Source: Comamonadaceae bacterium
GTDB lineage: Bacteria > Pseudomonadota > Gammaproteobacteria > Burkholderiales > Burkholderiaceae_C
Assembly: GCA_014190675.1 (NCBI GenBank)
Contig: BJGT01000001.1
Span: 41,109 to 105,108 of the forward strand
Direction: 5' to 3'
DNA length: 64,000 bases
A program made the translations under genes and the position numbers. The notes below the pieces were generated by a model, which was not told the DNA's origin, ran no database searches, and saw only the letters and a list, made by a program, of their open reading frames with translations. Numbering within the stretch: the stretch's first letter is position 1; every line of letters begins with the position of its first letter. Below, piece after piece: positions 49,227 through 59,029 of the stretch.

Positions 49227-49739
49227 TTAGCGGACAACACCCGAATTCAGGATCTTGATGACCTTCTCGGTGATGTCGTGCCTGGGGTTGACATAGACGG
49301 CCTCTTGCAAAATCAGGTCGTATTTTTCGGCCTCGGCCACCTGCTTGACAACCTTGTTGGCGCGCTCGAGCACCTGCTGCAACTCTTCGTTTTTACGGGC
49401 AGTGAGGTCCTCCTGGAACTCGCGCCGCTTGCGCTGGTGATCCCGGTCCTGATCCACCAGCTGTTTTTGCCGGCTGGCGCGCTGCCCTTCAGACAGCGTG
49501 GGCGCTTCTCGCTCCAATTTTTCCGCCATGGTCTTGAGCGTGGCGCTTTGGTCGACCAAATCTTTTTCCCGCTTGGAGAATTCCTGTTCAAGCTTGCTTT
49601 GCGCTGCCTTGGCTGTGCCGGCCTCCTTGAAGATCCGATCCGTGCTGACAAAACCGATGCGGAATTCTTGGGCCTGGGCTACCAAGCAAGCCAGTCCGAA
49701 CAGCGTGCTAACAGTTGTTTGACGCAAAAAATGCTTCAT
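49227..49739 (-). CDS. skp: Periplasmic chaperone Skp/OmpH
   Basis: Trimeric jellyfish-shaped chaperone that carries unfolded outer-membrane proteins to BamA. The 170-residue protein has a secretion signal ending in AQAQ, the core strand [15 protein letters not shown] and a long charged coiled coil ([29 protein letters not shown]). The ATG overlaps the bamA stop by one base (TAATG). Confidence 0.95.
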   Translation of the reverse strand: MKHFLRQTTVSTLFGLACLVAQAQEFRIGFVSTDRIFKEAGTAKAAQSKLEQEFSKREKDLVDQSATLKTMAEKLEREAPTLSEGQRASRQKQLVDQDRDHQRKRREFQEDLTARKNEELQQVLERANKVVKQVAEAEKYDLILQEAVYVNPRHDITEKVIKILNSGVVR

Positions 49740-52039
49740 TAGAAACTTGACCCAATTTGAAATTGAACGCTTTGCATTTTATCTCCTTCAAATTTTTTCA
49801 CTGGCCAGGCGAATGCCAAACGCAGGGGCCCGACCGGAGAGATCCAGCTCAAACCAACACCGGCCGAAGACCTCAGATCGGTGGCATTGTCGTTGACGCT
49901 CAGGCCGTAGCCAGGACCGCCGACACTGCCAGCGTCTAAAAATCCATACATCCGGAGTGTTTTGTCGTTGCCCACACCCGGAAAGGGCGCCAGCAATTCT
50001 GCATTCACATTGAGTTTTTGGCTACCGCCCACCACCGTGCCGCTGATGTCTTTGGGCCCCAGGCTGCCCTGCTCAAAACCGCGAACCGAGCCCAGGCCAC
50101 CGCCATAAAAATTCTTGAACACGGGGAAGGAGCGCTCGCCCACGGCCGCACCAAAACCGAGGTCCGCATTGAGCGCCAAGGTCAGCTGCTTGCTGAGCGG
50201 AAAATACTCCTGATGCTGGAGAGTCGAGCGGAAATACCGCGCATCTCCGGCAACCGACAGGTCAGCGCTGAGGCGTTGGTAACGTCCCGCCGTGGGCGCC
50301 AGCGAACTGTCACGACGATCCCGCGACCATCCCAGCGTCAGCGGCAGGGCACTGCTCTCAAAGCCGAACTGCTTGGCATAGTCGAGGTAAGCGGTTGGCA
50401 GGGATGTTCCCGGCACGATGGTGGTGTTCTCGATGCCCGCGCCGAAGTAGACGGTATCGCTCTCGGTAAAGGGCACACCAAAACGGATGCTGCCGCCAGA
50501 GGTCACCAGTTTGTAATAGCTTTGGTCCTGGTAGGGGCTGAAGGTTTTGTGGTACGCGCTTATGGTGCGCGATACGCCATCGCTCGTGAAATAGGGGTCT
50601 GTGGTGCTGAAATCGAGCACCCGGTTTATCTTGCTGGTGTTGAGCTGCACGCCCAGAGAATTACCCGAGCCAAAGGCGTTATCTTGCTTCAAGCCGAACT
50701 GCAATCCAAGCCCATCACCACTAGAAAATCCAGCCCCAAGGCTCAGGCTGCCGGTGGGCTTTTCCACCAGATTCAAATTCAAATCGACTTGGTCTGGCGA
50801 GCCCGGAACCTCAGAGGTTTCGACCGACACATCGCCGAAATAGCCCAGCCGGTCGACCCGGTCCCGCGAGAGTTTTATTTTGTAGCCGTCGTACCAGGAT
50901 GCTTCGAACTGCCTAAGCTCCCGCCGTACCACGATATCGCGCGAGCGGTTATTACCCGCCAGGTTGATCTTTCGCACATAGGCCCGGCGCGAGGGGTCAG
51001 CCTGCAGAACCACGGCCACACGGTTGTTGATTCGGTCAACCTCCGGGCGGGCCTCCACCCGTGCGAAAGCAAAACCGAAATTGCCGAAATAATCGATGAA
51101 GGCCTTGTTTGTTTTGGCAACCTCGTCGGCGTTGTAGGCCTGGCCGGGACGAATCGAGACCAGTGATTTGAATTCATCATCACGGCCCAGAAAATTACCT
51201 TCCAGCCTGACGCTGCTGACCTCAAAACGCGCACCTTCGGAGATATTGATGGTGATTGCGATATCAGTTTTGTTGGGAAGAATCGAGACCTGGGTCGACT
51301 CCAGCTTGAACTCCAGATAGCCCCGGGTCAAGTAGTGTGAGCGCAGGGTTTCAAGGTCAGCATTGAGCTTGGTGCGGGAATAACGATTGGACTTGGTGTA
51401 CCAGCTCATCCAGCCGCCGGTGTTGAGATCGAGCAAGTCGAGCAGACTGGCTTGCGAGAAAGCCCGGCTGCCAATGATTCGGATATCGGTGATTTTGGCA
51501 GTGTCTCCCTCGATCACGGTAAAAGTCAGGTTGACCCGGTTTCTCTCGATGGGCGTGACCGTTGTGACCACGTCTGCGGCATACAGGCTGCGGTTGATGT
51601 ACTGTCGTTTGAGTTCTTGCTCAGCCCGGTCAAGCTGGGCCTTGTCAAAGGGCCTGCCCTCGGCCAAACCAACATCGCGCAGGGCTTTTTTCAAGACTTC
51701 TTTGTCAAACTCCTTGGTGCCGACAAATTCAAGCTCGGCCACCGTGGGGCGCTCTTCCACGATCACCACCAGCACATCTGCGCTCACCTCGATGCGAACA
51801 TCCTTGAACAGACCCAAGGAAAACAGGGCACGGATGGCAGCAGAGCCTTTGTCATCGCTGTAGAGGTCTCCGACCTGGAACGGCAGGGAGACAAACACAG
51901 TACCTGGTTCGACACGTTGCAGGCCCTCGAGACGGATATCGCGCACCGTGAACGGGTCCACGGCCCAGCCCAGCTTGGGCAATCCCAAAAGCAGTACCAA
52001 GGACAGCCAGGCCCGAAGACCAAATCGGTTGATTTGCAT
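49739..52039 (-). CDS. bamA: Outer-membrane protein assembly factor BamA
   Basis: Omp85-family insertase, 766 residues. ATG 52039 (MQINRFGLRAWLSLVLLLG) gives a signal peptide; the track's 44 extra N-terminal residues come from the rseP-side spacer. Five POTRA domains (first FTVRDIRLEGLQRVEPGTVF) precede a 16-strand barrel ending in the C-terminal aromatic residue (QFQIGSSF). The barrel loop motif VRGFEQGSLGPKD is the conserved VRGF/Y. It lies in the rseP-bamA-skp order. Confidence 0.97.
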   Translation of the reverse strand: MQINRFGLRAWLSLVLLLGLPKLGWAVDPFTVRDIRLEGLQRVEPGTVFVSLPFQVGDLYSDDKGSAAIRALFSLGLFKDVRIEVSADVLVVIVEERPTVAELEFVGTKEFDKEVLKKALRDVGLAEGRPFDKAQLDRAEQELKRQYINRSLYAADVVTTVTPIERNRVNLTFTVIEGDTAKITDIRIIGSRAFSQASLLDLLDLNTGGWMSWYTKSNRYSRTKLNADLETLRSHYLTRGYLEFKLESTQVSILPNKTDIAITINISEGARFEVSSVRLEGNFLGRDDEFKSLVSIRPGQAYNADEVAKTNKAFIDYFGNFGFAFARVEARPEVDRINNRVAVVLQADPSRRAYVRKINLAGNNRSRDIVVRRELRQFEASWYDGYKIKLSRDRVDRLGYFGDVSVETSEVPGSPDQVDLNLNLVEKPTGSLSLGAGFSSGDGLGLQFGLKQDNAFGSGNSLGVQLNTSKINRVLDFSTTDPYFTSDGVSRTISAYHKTFSPYQDQSYYKLVTSGGSIRFGVPFTESDTVYFGAGIENTTIVPGTSLPTAYLDYAKQFGFESSALPLTLGWSRDRRDSSLAPTAGRYQRLSADLSVAGDARYFRSTLQHQEYFPLSKQLTLALNADLGFGAAVGERSFPVFKNFYGGGLGSVRGFEQGSLGPKDISGTVVGGSQKLNVNAELLAPFPGVGNDKTLRMYGFLDAGSVGGPGYGLSVNDNATDLRSSAGVGLSWISPVGPLRLAFAWPVKKFEGDKMQSVQFQIGSSF

Positions 52040-52049
52040 GTTGATGTTG

Positions 52050-53411
52050 TCAGTCGAACAGGCGGGTAATGTCATTAAAAAGAGCCACCGAAGCCATGAG
52101 CACCAGAACCAGCAAGCCCACCCGCTGCAAGCGTTCCATCCAGACCTCGCTGACCGGGCGCCCCGTGACACCCTCCCAAAGATAATACATCAGGTGCCCA
52201 CCGTCGAGCATTGGCAGTGGCAGAAGGTTGAGCACGCCCAAGCTGACGCTGATCAACGCCAAAAAAAGAATGTATTGGGTCAGCCCCAAGCTAGCCGACT
52301 TGCCCGCGTAATCGGCGACCGTCAAGGGCCCGCTCAGGTTCTTTAGGGAGGCTTGTCCGATCAGCATTTGGCCAATCGTTCTGAGGGTCAGCCATGAGAC
52401 TTCCCAGGTTTTCTGAAAACCGCGGGTCAACCCTTCGATCGGGCCGTAGCTGACCAGTACCAGCTCTGGGCTGCTGCCGACCATGGCACCAATACGTCCG
52501 ACCAGCAGGTCTCCATCCTGCCGCGGGTCGGGCGTGACTCGCAGCTTCATAGCCTGCCCGTCGCGCAGCAGCACCCAGTCGGCTGCCACAGGTTTGCCAT
52601 TTTCAACCCCAGCACGGATCAGGCGGCGCAGCTGCTGGCCATCGACAACCGGCTGCGCGCCGACTTGGGTGACCAGGTCCCCCTCCCGCAAACCCGCTCT
52701 ATCGGCAGCCTCCCCGGGGCTTACTGCACCGATCAAGGGTTTGGTGAATGGCCCACCCAGGCCGATATCACGCATCAAGGCAGCATCAAGGTCCCGTGCG
52801 CTGAGTTGCTGAAAATTGAGTGAAAACTCGCGTGCGCTGCCCTGGGCCGGCGCCTGCACCAGCAGGCGCAGCTCACGCGCCTCAAGCGCGCCACGCGAAA
52901 GCAGCCAACGAAACTCTTCGAAAGAGCTGATGTTTTGCGGCGCTGCGCCATCCATGGCCACAGCAATCACCCGCTCAGCACCAAGCAGGCCAGCCCGGGC
53001 CATGACAGAGCCGGGCACCGGACTTGCCAAAACAGCCGCCGGCACGGTGCTACCGCCCCAGTTCACACAGGCATACAAGAGGATGGCGAGCAGAAGATTA
53101 GCAGCCGGCCCGGCGCCGACAATGGCCACCCGCATCAGCAAGGGCTTGGTGTCAAACGCCATGTGTTGCTCGCTTTGGTCAACCGGTGCCTCCCGGCGGT
53201 CCAGCATCCTGACATAGCCGCCCAGGGGAAACAGTCCAATCACAAACTCGGTGGGCGAGCCCTTGGGCTGCCAGCGCCAGAGTGTCTTGCCAAAGCCGAT
53301 AGAAAAACGGGTCACCTTGACACCACAGGCGCAGGCCATCCGGTAATGCCCATATTCGTGCACTGCGATCAGCAGCGCCAGTGCAATCAGAAAAGCCGCA
53401 AGTGTCAGCAT
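52050..53411 (-). CDS. rseP: Site-2 intramembrane zinc protease RseP
   Basis: Cleaves anti-sigma factors in the envelope-stress response. ATG 53411 (MLTLAAFLIALALLIAVHEYGHY) gives 453 residues with the zinc motif HEYGH at 18-22 inside TM1. Two PDZ domains (one with GLREGDLVTQVGAQPV) and the C-terminal NLLPLPMLDGGHL motif follow. The ORF track's longer N-terminus runs into dxr in another frame. Confidence 0.96.
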   Translation of the reverse strand: MLTLAAFLIALALLIAVHEYGHYRMACACGVKVTRFSIGFGKTLWRWQPKGSPTEFVIGLFPLGGYVRMLDRREAPVDQSEQHMAFDTKPLLMRVAIVGAGPAANLLLAILLYACVNWGGSTVPAAVLASPVPGSVMARAGLLGAERVIAVAMDGAAPQNISSFEEFRWLLSRGALEARELRLLVQAPAQGSAREFSLNFQQLSARDLDAALMRDIGLGGPFTKPLIGAVSPGEAADRAGLREGDLVTQVGAQPVVDGQQLRRLIRAGVENGKPVAADWVLLRDGQAMKLRVTPDPRQDGDLLVGRIGAMVGSSPELVLVSYGPIEGLTRGFQKTWEVSWLTLRTIGQMLIGQASLKNLSGPLTVADYAGKSASLGLTQYILFLALISVSLGVLNLLPLPMLDGGHLMYYLWEGVTGRPVSEVWMERLQRVGLLVLVLMASVALFNDITRLFD

Positions 53412-53433
53412 GCCAGCCAGCCGGTGTGCCTGC

Positions 53434-54645
53434 TCAAAGCCCGATCCCCCGCACCAAGTCCTGCGCCTTGCTGCGCGCCCGAGCATCGAGTTCGAGCAGT
53501 TCTTCAAGGGATTCGGGCGGCGAGATGACAAGCGCGCCCAGGGCGCCAGCATTCACCGCGTGAATTTGATCAAAGCGAATTTGGCCCGCCAAAAAAGCTT
53601 CCACCGCCACCTCATTGGCCGCATTCAAAACCGCCGTTGACCCAGGCGGTGCTGCCAACACTGACCAGGCCAATGCCAAGCCCGGAAAGCGCAAAACATT
53701 GTCACCAGCATCGATGGCCTCGAAGCTCAAGTCGGGCATATTACGAAAATCCAGCGGCTTCGCGCCAGAAACCATTCGGTCCGGCCAAGCCAGCCCATAG
53801 GCGATGGGAACCTTCATGTCGGGCGTGCCCAACTGGGCAACCACGGAATGGTCGGTGTACTGAACCATGGAATGGATCACGCTTTGGGGATGGATCACCA
53901 CCTCAATTTGATCGGTCCGCATGCCGAATAGAAAATGGGCCTCGATCACCTCCAAGGCCTTGTTCATCATGGTGGCGGAGTCCACCGATATTTTTCGCCC
54001 CATCACCCAATTCGGATGGGCACAGGCCTGCGCAGGCGTGACATCGCGAAGCGTGCTCGGGTCGCGCCGGCGAAAGGGGCCGCCCGAAGCTGTCAGAATA
54101 ATTTTGTCAACCCGTTGCGACCAAACATGGGGATCATCCGGCAATGACTGAAACACCGCCGAGTGCTCGCTGTCAATTGGCAAAAGCTTGGCCCCGCCAA
54201 GTTTGACCGCCTGCAAAAAATAATCGCCGCCGACCACCAGCGCCTCTTTGTTGGCCAGCAGCAAGCGCTTGCCCGCCCGCGCCGCAGCCAGGCAAGAGGC
54301 CAAGCCGGCGGCGCCAACAATGGCAGCCATCACGGTATCCACCAGTTCATGTGAGGCCACCATGCTGATCGCTTCCGCACCCCAAAGCACCTGCGTGGCC
54401 AGGCCAAGCTCGCGGCACTTGCGGGCAAGTTCCTGCCCATGGTGCGCGCTGGCCATCACTGCGAATACCGGCCGATATTGCACGCATTGCTGCAGCAAAA
54501 TTTCGGTTCGGGTCGATGCGCTCAATGCAAACACCTCAAAGCGCCCCGGGTGACGTGACATCACCTCCAGCGTGTTGAGCCCGATCGATCCAGTCGATCC
54601 AAGAATGGCCACGCGCTTTTTCGGCTCAGTGGCCATCGACATCAT
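53434..54645 (-). CDS. dxr: 1-deoxy-D-xylulose-5-phosphate reductoisomerase
   Basis: Second enzyme of the MEP isoprenoid pathway; the fosmidomycin target. The 403-residue protein has the NADPH motif VAILGSTGSIGLNTLEV, metal and substrate blocks LPIDSEHSAVFQSL and GPFRRRD, and MGRKISVDSATMMNKALEVIEAHFLF. The start is ATG 54645, overlapping the cdsA stop as ATGA. Its product ultimately feeds undecaprenyl phosphate, whose synthase gene is missing from this cluster. Confidence 0.97.
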   Translation of the reverse strand: MMSMATEPKKRVAILGSTGSIGLNTLEVMSRHPGRFEVFALSASTRTEILLQQCVQYRPVFAVMASAHHGQELARKCRELGLATQVLWGAEAISMVASHELVDTVMAAIVGAAGLASCLAAARAGKRLLLANKEALVVGGDYFLQAVKLGGAKLLPIDSEHSAVFQSLPDDPHVWSQRVDKIILTASGGPFRRRDPSTLRDVTPAQACAHPNWVMGRKISVDSATMMNKALEVIEAHFLFGMRTDQIEVVIHPQSVIHSMVQYTDHSVVAQLGTPDMKVPIAYGLAWPDRMVSGAKPLDFRNMPDLSFEAIDAGDNVLRFPGLALAWSVLAAPPGSTAVLNAANEVAVEAFLAGQIRFDQIHAVNAGALGALVISPPESLEELLELDARARSKAQDLVRGIGL

Positions 54646-55499
54646 CGGGCAACCCACGGCTGAGACAGCATCATGGCCAAGGGCAGCGTGGGCAGCAGGG
54701 CGTCAAGCCGGTCCAGCACGCCGCCGTGGCCAGGCAGCAAAGCGCTGCTGTCCTTCACACCGACGCTGCGTTTGACCAGCGATTCCAGCAGGTCGCCGAC
54801 CACGCTCATGGCGGCCAGAAACACCACGCCCAGCAACAAAATAGGCAGGCCGGCCCGCGCCAACTGGGTGTACCAACTGGGCAGGCTCATGGCCCAGTGT
54901 TGATCGGCCCACTGCCAGGCCAGGGCCAGCAGCAAAACCCCAGCCAAGCCGCCCCAAACCCCCTCCCAGCTTTTACCAGGGCTGATGGCCGGCGCCAACT
55001 TGACCGAAGAGAAACGCCCGCCCCAAGCGCGCCCGGCAAAATAAGCAGCTATGTCGGCCACCCACACCAGGGCCAGCAAAGACAGGACGAAATTTGTCCC
55101 CTGCATGCGAGCCTGCGCCACAGCCAACCAGGCTGCCCACAGCGCCCAAAGGCCGACCAGCAGGCGCAGGCGCTGGTCAATCGCCGTCCAGCCGGCTGCC
55201 CCTCGGCGCAGCACCCAGGCGCCGCCCAGGACCCAAACCGCGCCAGCCACCGACCACAGCCCAGGCAGTGCTTGGGTCAGCCACCCTAGCGCCCAGCTGG
55301 CCAAACAGGCCAGGGTGCATGCCAGCGCAGCCAGCAGCGCTGGCCTTTGTTTGTAGCCATTGAGGCGGGCCCACTCCCAGGCACCGGCGCCAATCAACAC
55401 CAGCACCAGGGCGCAAAAGGGACCGGGGTCAGCCATAAACAGCGCGGGCAGCAGCAACACCAGCAAGAGCGCCGCAGTGATCACCCGTTGCTTGAGCAT
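54642..55499 (-). CDS. cdsA: Phosphatidate cytidylyltransferase
   Basis: Makes CDP-diacylglycerol for phospholipids. ATG 55499 (MLKQRVITAALLLVLLLPALF) gives 285 residues with about seven membrane segments. The signature region reads SVVGDLLESLVKRSVGVKDSSALLPGHGGVLDRLDALL, intact with its acidic residues. In most Burkholderiales uppS lies immediately upstream; here only 110 bases separate cdsA from frr. Confidence 0.96.
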   Translation of the reverse strand: MLKQRVITAALLLVLLLPALFMADPGPFCALVLVLIGAGAWEWARLNGYKQRPALLAALACTLACLASWALGWLTQALPGLWSVAGAVWVLGGAWVLRRGAAGWTAIDQRLRLLVGLWALWAAWLAVAQARMQGTNFVLSLLALVWVADIAAYFAGRAWGGRFSSVKLAPAISPGKSWEGVWGGLAGVLLLALAWQWADQHWAMSLPSWYTQLARAGLPILLLGVVFLAAMSVVGDLLESLVKRSVGVKDSSALLPGHGGVLDRLDALLPTLPLAMMLSQPWVAR

Positions 55500-55609
55500 A
55501 AAAGCCTGGTTGTCAAGGAAATCGGGCGCTGGCAGCACCACCTGTGGACGGGCGTTTTAGCATCAAAGCTTGGCCAAATCATGCAGCGCATGCGCAGAGC
55601 CTCGGGCGG
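55500..55609 (-). other. frr-cdsA spacer lacking uppS (possible C-terminal relic)
   Basis: No UppS reading frame and no HIAIIMDGNGRWA-type motif is present here or in the listed ORFs. In one minus-strand frame (55559-55576) the spacer encodes WPSFDA, similar to the LWPDFD block found near the UppS C-terminus, and it sits about 26 codons before cdsA, where that block would be expected. The residues after it do not match. This may be a deletion remnant or coincidence. Confidence 0.4.
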
Positions 55610-56170
55610 CTAGACCGCCATGATCTCTTGTTCTTTGGCTGCCACGAGTTGGTCGATGACCAAGATGTATCGATCGGTGACCTTTTGAGTGTCGGTCTCT
55701 GAGCGTTTTTGCTCGTCCTCAGAGGCGAGTTTGTCTTTGACAGCCTTTTTGACTGCGTCATTGGCGTCACGACGCAGGTTGCGGATCGCGATTTTTGCAT
55801 TCTCGCCCTCACCACGAACCACCTTGGTGAGTTCTTTGCGGCGCTCCTCGGACATTGCCGGCATGGGCACGCGGATCAAATCTCCCATGGAGGAAGGATT
55901 CAAGCCCAGATCGCTGTCGCGTATGGCTTTTTCAATCTTCGCCCCCAAGCCTTTTTCCCAGGGCTGCACGCTGACAGTACGGGCATCCAGCAAAGACACA
56001 TTGGCAACTTGACTGATCGGCACCAACGCACCGTAGTAGTCAACCTGAACCGTGTCGAGCAGGGCCGGGCTGGCCCGCCCGGTGCGAATTTTGGTCAGGC
56101 CACCCTTAAAAGCCGCAATGGTCTGGTCCATTTTGGCCTCGACATTTCGCTTCAGTTCTGCAATCGGCAC
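55610..56170 (-). CDS. frr: Ribosome recycling factor
   Basis: Splits post-termination ribosomes with EF-G. The 186-residue protein has the three-helix bundle and central domain of [60 protein letters not shown] and [25 protein letters not shown]. Complete; 57 bases after pyrH in the conserved rpsB-tsf-pyrH-frr order. Confidence 0.98.
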   Translation of the reverse strand: MPIAELKRNVEAKMDQTIAAFKGGLTKIRTGRASPALLDTVQVDYYGALVPISQVANVSLLDARTVSVQPWEKGLGAKIEKAIRDSDLGLNPSSMGDLIRVPMPAMSEERRKELTKVVRGEGENAKIAIRNLRRDANDAVKKAVKDKLASEDEQKRSETDTQKVTDRYILVIDQLVAAKEQEIMAV

Positions 56171-56227
56171 TTTGGATCTCCTGGTTGCGGGTTGACCTTG
56201 TCAGATTGAGCCCGCATTTTGGCAGGT

Positions 56228-56950
56228 TCAAGCATGGACCAGCGTGCCCTCGTCCTCGCCCATCACAACCCGCCTCAAAGCGCCATTTTTAAGTATCGAG
56301 AACACCTTGATCGGCAATTTCTGATCCCGGCACAAGGCGAATGCGGTGGCATCCATGATGCCCAGATTTTGCCGCATGGCGTCATCAAAAGACAGGGTCT
56401 TGTAGCGGGTCGCAAGAGGGTCTTTTTTTGGATCTGCGGTGTAAACGCCGTCGACCTTGGTGGCCTTGAGCACCACCTCCGCACCAATTTCGGCGCCACG
56501 CAGGGCCGCTGCAGTGTCGGTGGTGAAAAACGGGTTTCCGGTACCTGCCGCGAAAATCACCACCTTGCCCTCTTCGAGGTATTGCAACGCTTTGGGCCGT
56601 ACATAAGGCTCCACCACCTGCTCGATGCCTATGGCCGACATCACCCGGGCGGTCAGGCCCGCCTTGTTCATGGTGTCTCCCAAAGCCAGCGCATTCATGA
56701 CCGTGGCGAGCATGCCCATGTAATCCGCCGTGGCACGGTCCATGCCGACCGAGCCGCCAGCAACGCCGCGAAAAATATTGCCGCCGCCAATCACCACCGC
56801 CACCTCAACACCCATGCGAGTCACTTCGGCAATTTCATCGACCATGCGAACAATCGTGTCGCGGTTGATGCCAAACGGATCATCGCCCATCAAGGCTTCG
56901 CCCGATAGTTTGAGCAATATCCGTTTGTGTTTTGGCTGCGCAGTGCTCAT
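56228..56950 (-). CDS. pyrH: UMP kinase
   Basis: Hexameric amino-acid-kinase-fold enzyme phosphorylating UMP to UDP. ATG 56950 ([20 protein letters not shown]) has GGAGA upstream and gives 240 residues; the track adds seven. Visible blocks are [26 protein letters not shown] and [25 protein letters not shown] kinase activity ties this translation cluster to pyrimidine supply from carAB. Confidence 0.98.
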   Translation of the reverse strand: MSTAQPKHKRILLKLSGEALMGDDPFGINRDTIVRMVDEIAEVTRMGVEVAVVIGGGNIFRGVAGGSVGMDRATADYMGMLATVMNALALGDTMNKAGLTARVMSAIGIEQVVEPYVRPKALQYLEEGKVVIFAAGTGNPFFTTDTAAALRGAEIGAEVVLKATKVDGVYTADPKKDPLATRYKTLSFDDAMRQNLGIMDATAFALCRDQKLPIKVFSILKNGALRRVVMGEDEGTLVHA

Positions 56951-57037
56951 GCTGGTCTCCTCGGGAATCACATCAGTTGCAGGGCATTAGGGCCACGCCG
57001 ACACCCTGCGGATGGGCCTTCAACCATGGCTTTGGCA

Positions 57038-57961
57038 TCAGGCAGCCTGCTGGGCCGCAGACACTTGTGCCGCCACCTCCGCAGCAAAGTCGTCAACCTT
57101 TTTTTCAATGCCTTCGCCCACCACATACAGGGTGAATGCGCTGAGTTGTGTGGCACTCGCCTTGAGCATTTGCTCGACTGTTTGCTTGTCGTTTTTGACA
57201 AATGCCTGATTGAAAAGAGACACCTCCTTGAGGTATTTCTGAACGCCACCCTCAACCCGCTTGGCCACTATCTCTGCAGATTGAACCGGCTTGCCTGCGG
57301 CGGTTGCCAGCACCGCATCCTCGGCCGCCTTGGCAGCAGCAACCGAGCGTTCGCGCGCCACCAAATCAGCTGGCACATCCTGGCTCGACAAAGCCACCGG
57401 CTTCATGGCTGCAACATGCATTGCCACATCTTTGGCGGCGGTGGCATCGCCCGTAAACTCCACCACCACCCCAATACGCGTGCCGTGCAAATACGCGGCC
57501 AATTGGCAGCCAGTGTCAAAGCGCTTGAAGCGACGAAAACTCATGTTTTCGCCGATTTTTCCAATCAGGCCTTTGCGCACGTCTTCCAGGGTGGGCCCAA
57601 AGCCGTCCTGCGCATAGGCCAAGGCACCCAGGGCTGCAATATCAGCTGGATGGTGCTGGGCGACCAAGGCCACGGCGGCATTCGCCAAGGCCAGGAAACT
57701 TTCGTTTTTGGTGACAAAGTCGGTCTCGCAGTTGACCTCAAGCAGGGCGCCCCGTTTGCCCTCAATCCAGCAGGTGACCACGCCCTCGGCGGTGATCCGG
57801 CCAGCTGCCTTGCCGGCCTTGCTTCCGAGCTTGACTCGCAGCAATTCTTCGGCCTTGGCCATGTCGCCCTGTGCCTCGGTCAAGGCGCGTTTGCACTCCA
57901 TCATGGGGGCGTCGGTCTTGCCGCGCAGTTCGGCAACCATACTCGCTGTAATCGCAGCCAT
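57038..57961 (-). CDS. tsf: Elongation factor Ts
   Basis: Nucleotide exchange factor for EF-Tu, 307 residues from ATG 57961 ([27 protein letters not shown]). The N-terminal UBA-like segment, the [13 protein letters not shown] block that contacts EF-Tu's nucleotide site and the two core subdomains are present. GGAG precedes the start. A terminator-like hairpin separates it from rpsB. Confidence 0.98.
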   Translation of the reverse strand: MAAITASMVAELRGKTDAPMMECKRALTEAQGDMAKAEELLRVKLGSKAGKAAGRITAEGVVTCWIEGKRGALLEVNCETDFVTKNESFLALANAAVALVAQHHPADIAALGALAYAQDGFGPTLEDVRKGLIGKIGENMSFRRFKRFDTGCQLAAYLHGTRIGVVVEFTGDATAAKDVAMHVAAMKPVALSSQDVPADLVARERSVAAAKAAEDAVLATAAGKPVQSAEIVAKRVEGGVQKYLKEVSLFNQAFVKNDKQTVEQMLKASATQLSAFTLYVVGEGIEKKVDDFAAEVAAQVSAAQQAA

Positions 57962-58001
57962 TTGTATTCTCCGTATCAATCAGGGTGGCTAACAAAACAT
58001 C

Positions 58002-58025
58002 AAAAAAAGGGGGCTCCAGGGCCCC
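58002..58025 (-). terminator. Attenuator/terminator between rpsB and tsf
   Basis: On the minus strand GGGGC pairs with GCCCC around CCTGGA and is followed by C and seven T. It lies about 24 bases after the rpsB stop and 40 before tsf. An intercistronic terminator here would make rpsB transcripts exceed tsf, as known for rpsB-tsf in E. coli. Confidence 0.75.
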
Positions 58026-58049
58026 GCTTCCGTGGGGGGCTCGGCGCCC

Positions 58050-58805
58050 TCAGGCAGCCGCTGCCTCGTCCACTTCTACAAACTCATCGGCGCTGTCTGC
58101 GACAACAGCTTTGAGCACATCGTCTACCGCGTTGGCACGCCCTTCAATGACGGCGTCGGCAATGCCGCGCGCATACAGCGTAACCGCCTTCGAGGAGTCA
58201 TCGTTGCCCGGAATCACATAGTCCACGCCCTCTGGTGAGTGATTGGAATCAACCACAGCGATCAAGGGAATACCTAATTTTTTGGCCTCTGCAATCGCAA
58301 TCTTGTGGTAGCCCACATCAATGACAAAAATAGCATCGGGTAGGACTGCCATGTCCTGAATGCCACCGATATCTTTTTCAAGTTTTACGAGTTCGCGGGC
58401 GAACATGAGTTGTTCTTTTTTGCTCATCGCGTCAAGCCCGCCCTCTTGCTGTATCTTCATATCCTTGAGCCGTTTGATGGAGGTTTTCACGGTCTTGAAG
58501 TTAGTCAGCATGCCGCCAAGCCAACGCTGGTCAACAAAGGGTACGCCGGCGCGGCGGGCCTCAGTAGCAATGGTCTCGCGCGCCTGGCGTTTGGTGCCCA
58601 CCATCAACACAGTGCCGCGTTTGGCAGAGATTTGACGTACAAATTTTGCGGCGTCCTGGAACATCGGCAGGGATTTTTCCAAGTTGATGATGTGGATTTT
58701 GTTGCGGTGTCCAAAAATGAACGGCGCCATCTTAGGATTCCAAAAGCGGGTTTGATGTCCAAAATGAACGCCCGCCTCAAGCATTTCGCGCATGGTGACT
58801 GACAT
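58050..58805 (-). CDS. rpsB: 30S ribosomal protein S2
   Basis: The 251-residue protein starts at ATG 58805 ([26 protein letters not shown]) with GGAGT upstream; the ORF track's 73 earlier residues are untranslated leader. [41 protein letters not shown] and [35 protein letters not shown] are typical S2 blocks. A structured leader precedes it, consistent with S2 autoregulation. Confidence 0.98.
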   Translation of the reverse strand: MSVTMREMLEAGVHFGHQTRFWNPKMAPFIFGHRNKIHIINLEKSLPMFQDAAKFVRQISAKRGTVLMVGTKRQARETIATEARRAGVPFVDQRWLGGMLTNFKTVKTSIKRLKDMKIQQEGGLDAMSKKEQLMFARELVKLEKDIGGIQDMAVLPDAIFVIDVGYHKIAIAEAKKLGIPLIAVVDSNHSPEGVDYVIPGNDDSSKAVTLYARGIADAVIEGRANAVDDVLKAVVADSADEFVEVDEAAAA

Positions 58806-58834
58806 GACTGACTCCAAAAGGTTAGGTCTAAAAT

Positions 58835-58904
58835 CCAGTTCCTTATTGCACAACGAAGAAGCATTAACGCTTGCTGTTGTTGTGCAACACCTTGTTTGAA
58901 CTGG
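58835..58904 (-). promoter_or_regulatory. Nested stem structure in the rpsB leader
   Basis: Three nested helices can form in the transcript: an outer CCAGTTC/GAACTGG (7 bp, perfect), a middle TTGCACAAC/GTTGTGCAA (9 bp, perfect) and an inner AAGC/GCTT hairpin. The element ends about 30 bases before the rpsB start. Ribosomal-protein leaders often fold to mimic rRNA and bind the encoded protein, so autogenous control by S2 is a reasonable inference. Confidence 0.6.
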
Positions 58905-58956
58905 TTCGATGATTTGTTGTTTGAGCAGCAGTGGCGCTACCCAAATCAACCGGTAG

Positions 58957-58962
58957 AGTATA
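58957..58962 (-). promoter_or_regulatory. Candidate -10 (TATACT) of the rpsB operon
   Basis: TATACT on the minus strand, about 150 bases before the rpsB ATG, in the 225-base spacer divergent from the DadA-like gene. The -35 at 16-17 bp spacing (CAAAGC/CCAAAG) is poor, so placement is tentative. Confidence 0.45.
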
Positions 58963-59029
58963 GCAGGCCAGCTCTCCGGCTTTGGGCTTGGACGGCACAG
59001 GTGAAGCCCTGAACCGGTACACATGATCT

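Noticed and set aside
50018-51166. 382-residue plus-strand ORF opposite bamA
   Set aside because: Mirror frame of the BamA barrel and POTRA coding sequence.
56927-58114. 395-residue plus-strand ORF opposite pyrH/tsf/rpsB
   Set aside because: Crosses three conserved genes and their spacers on the opposite strand.
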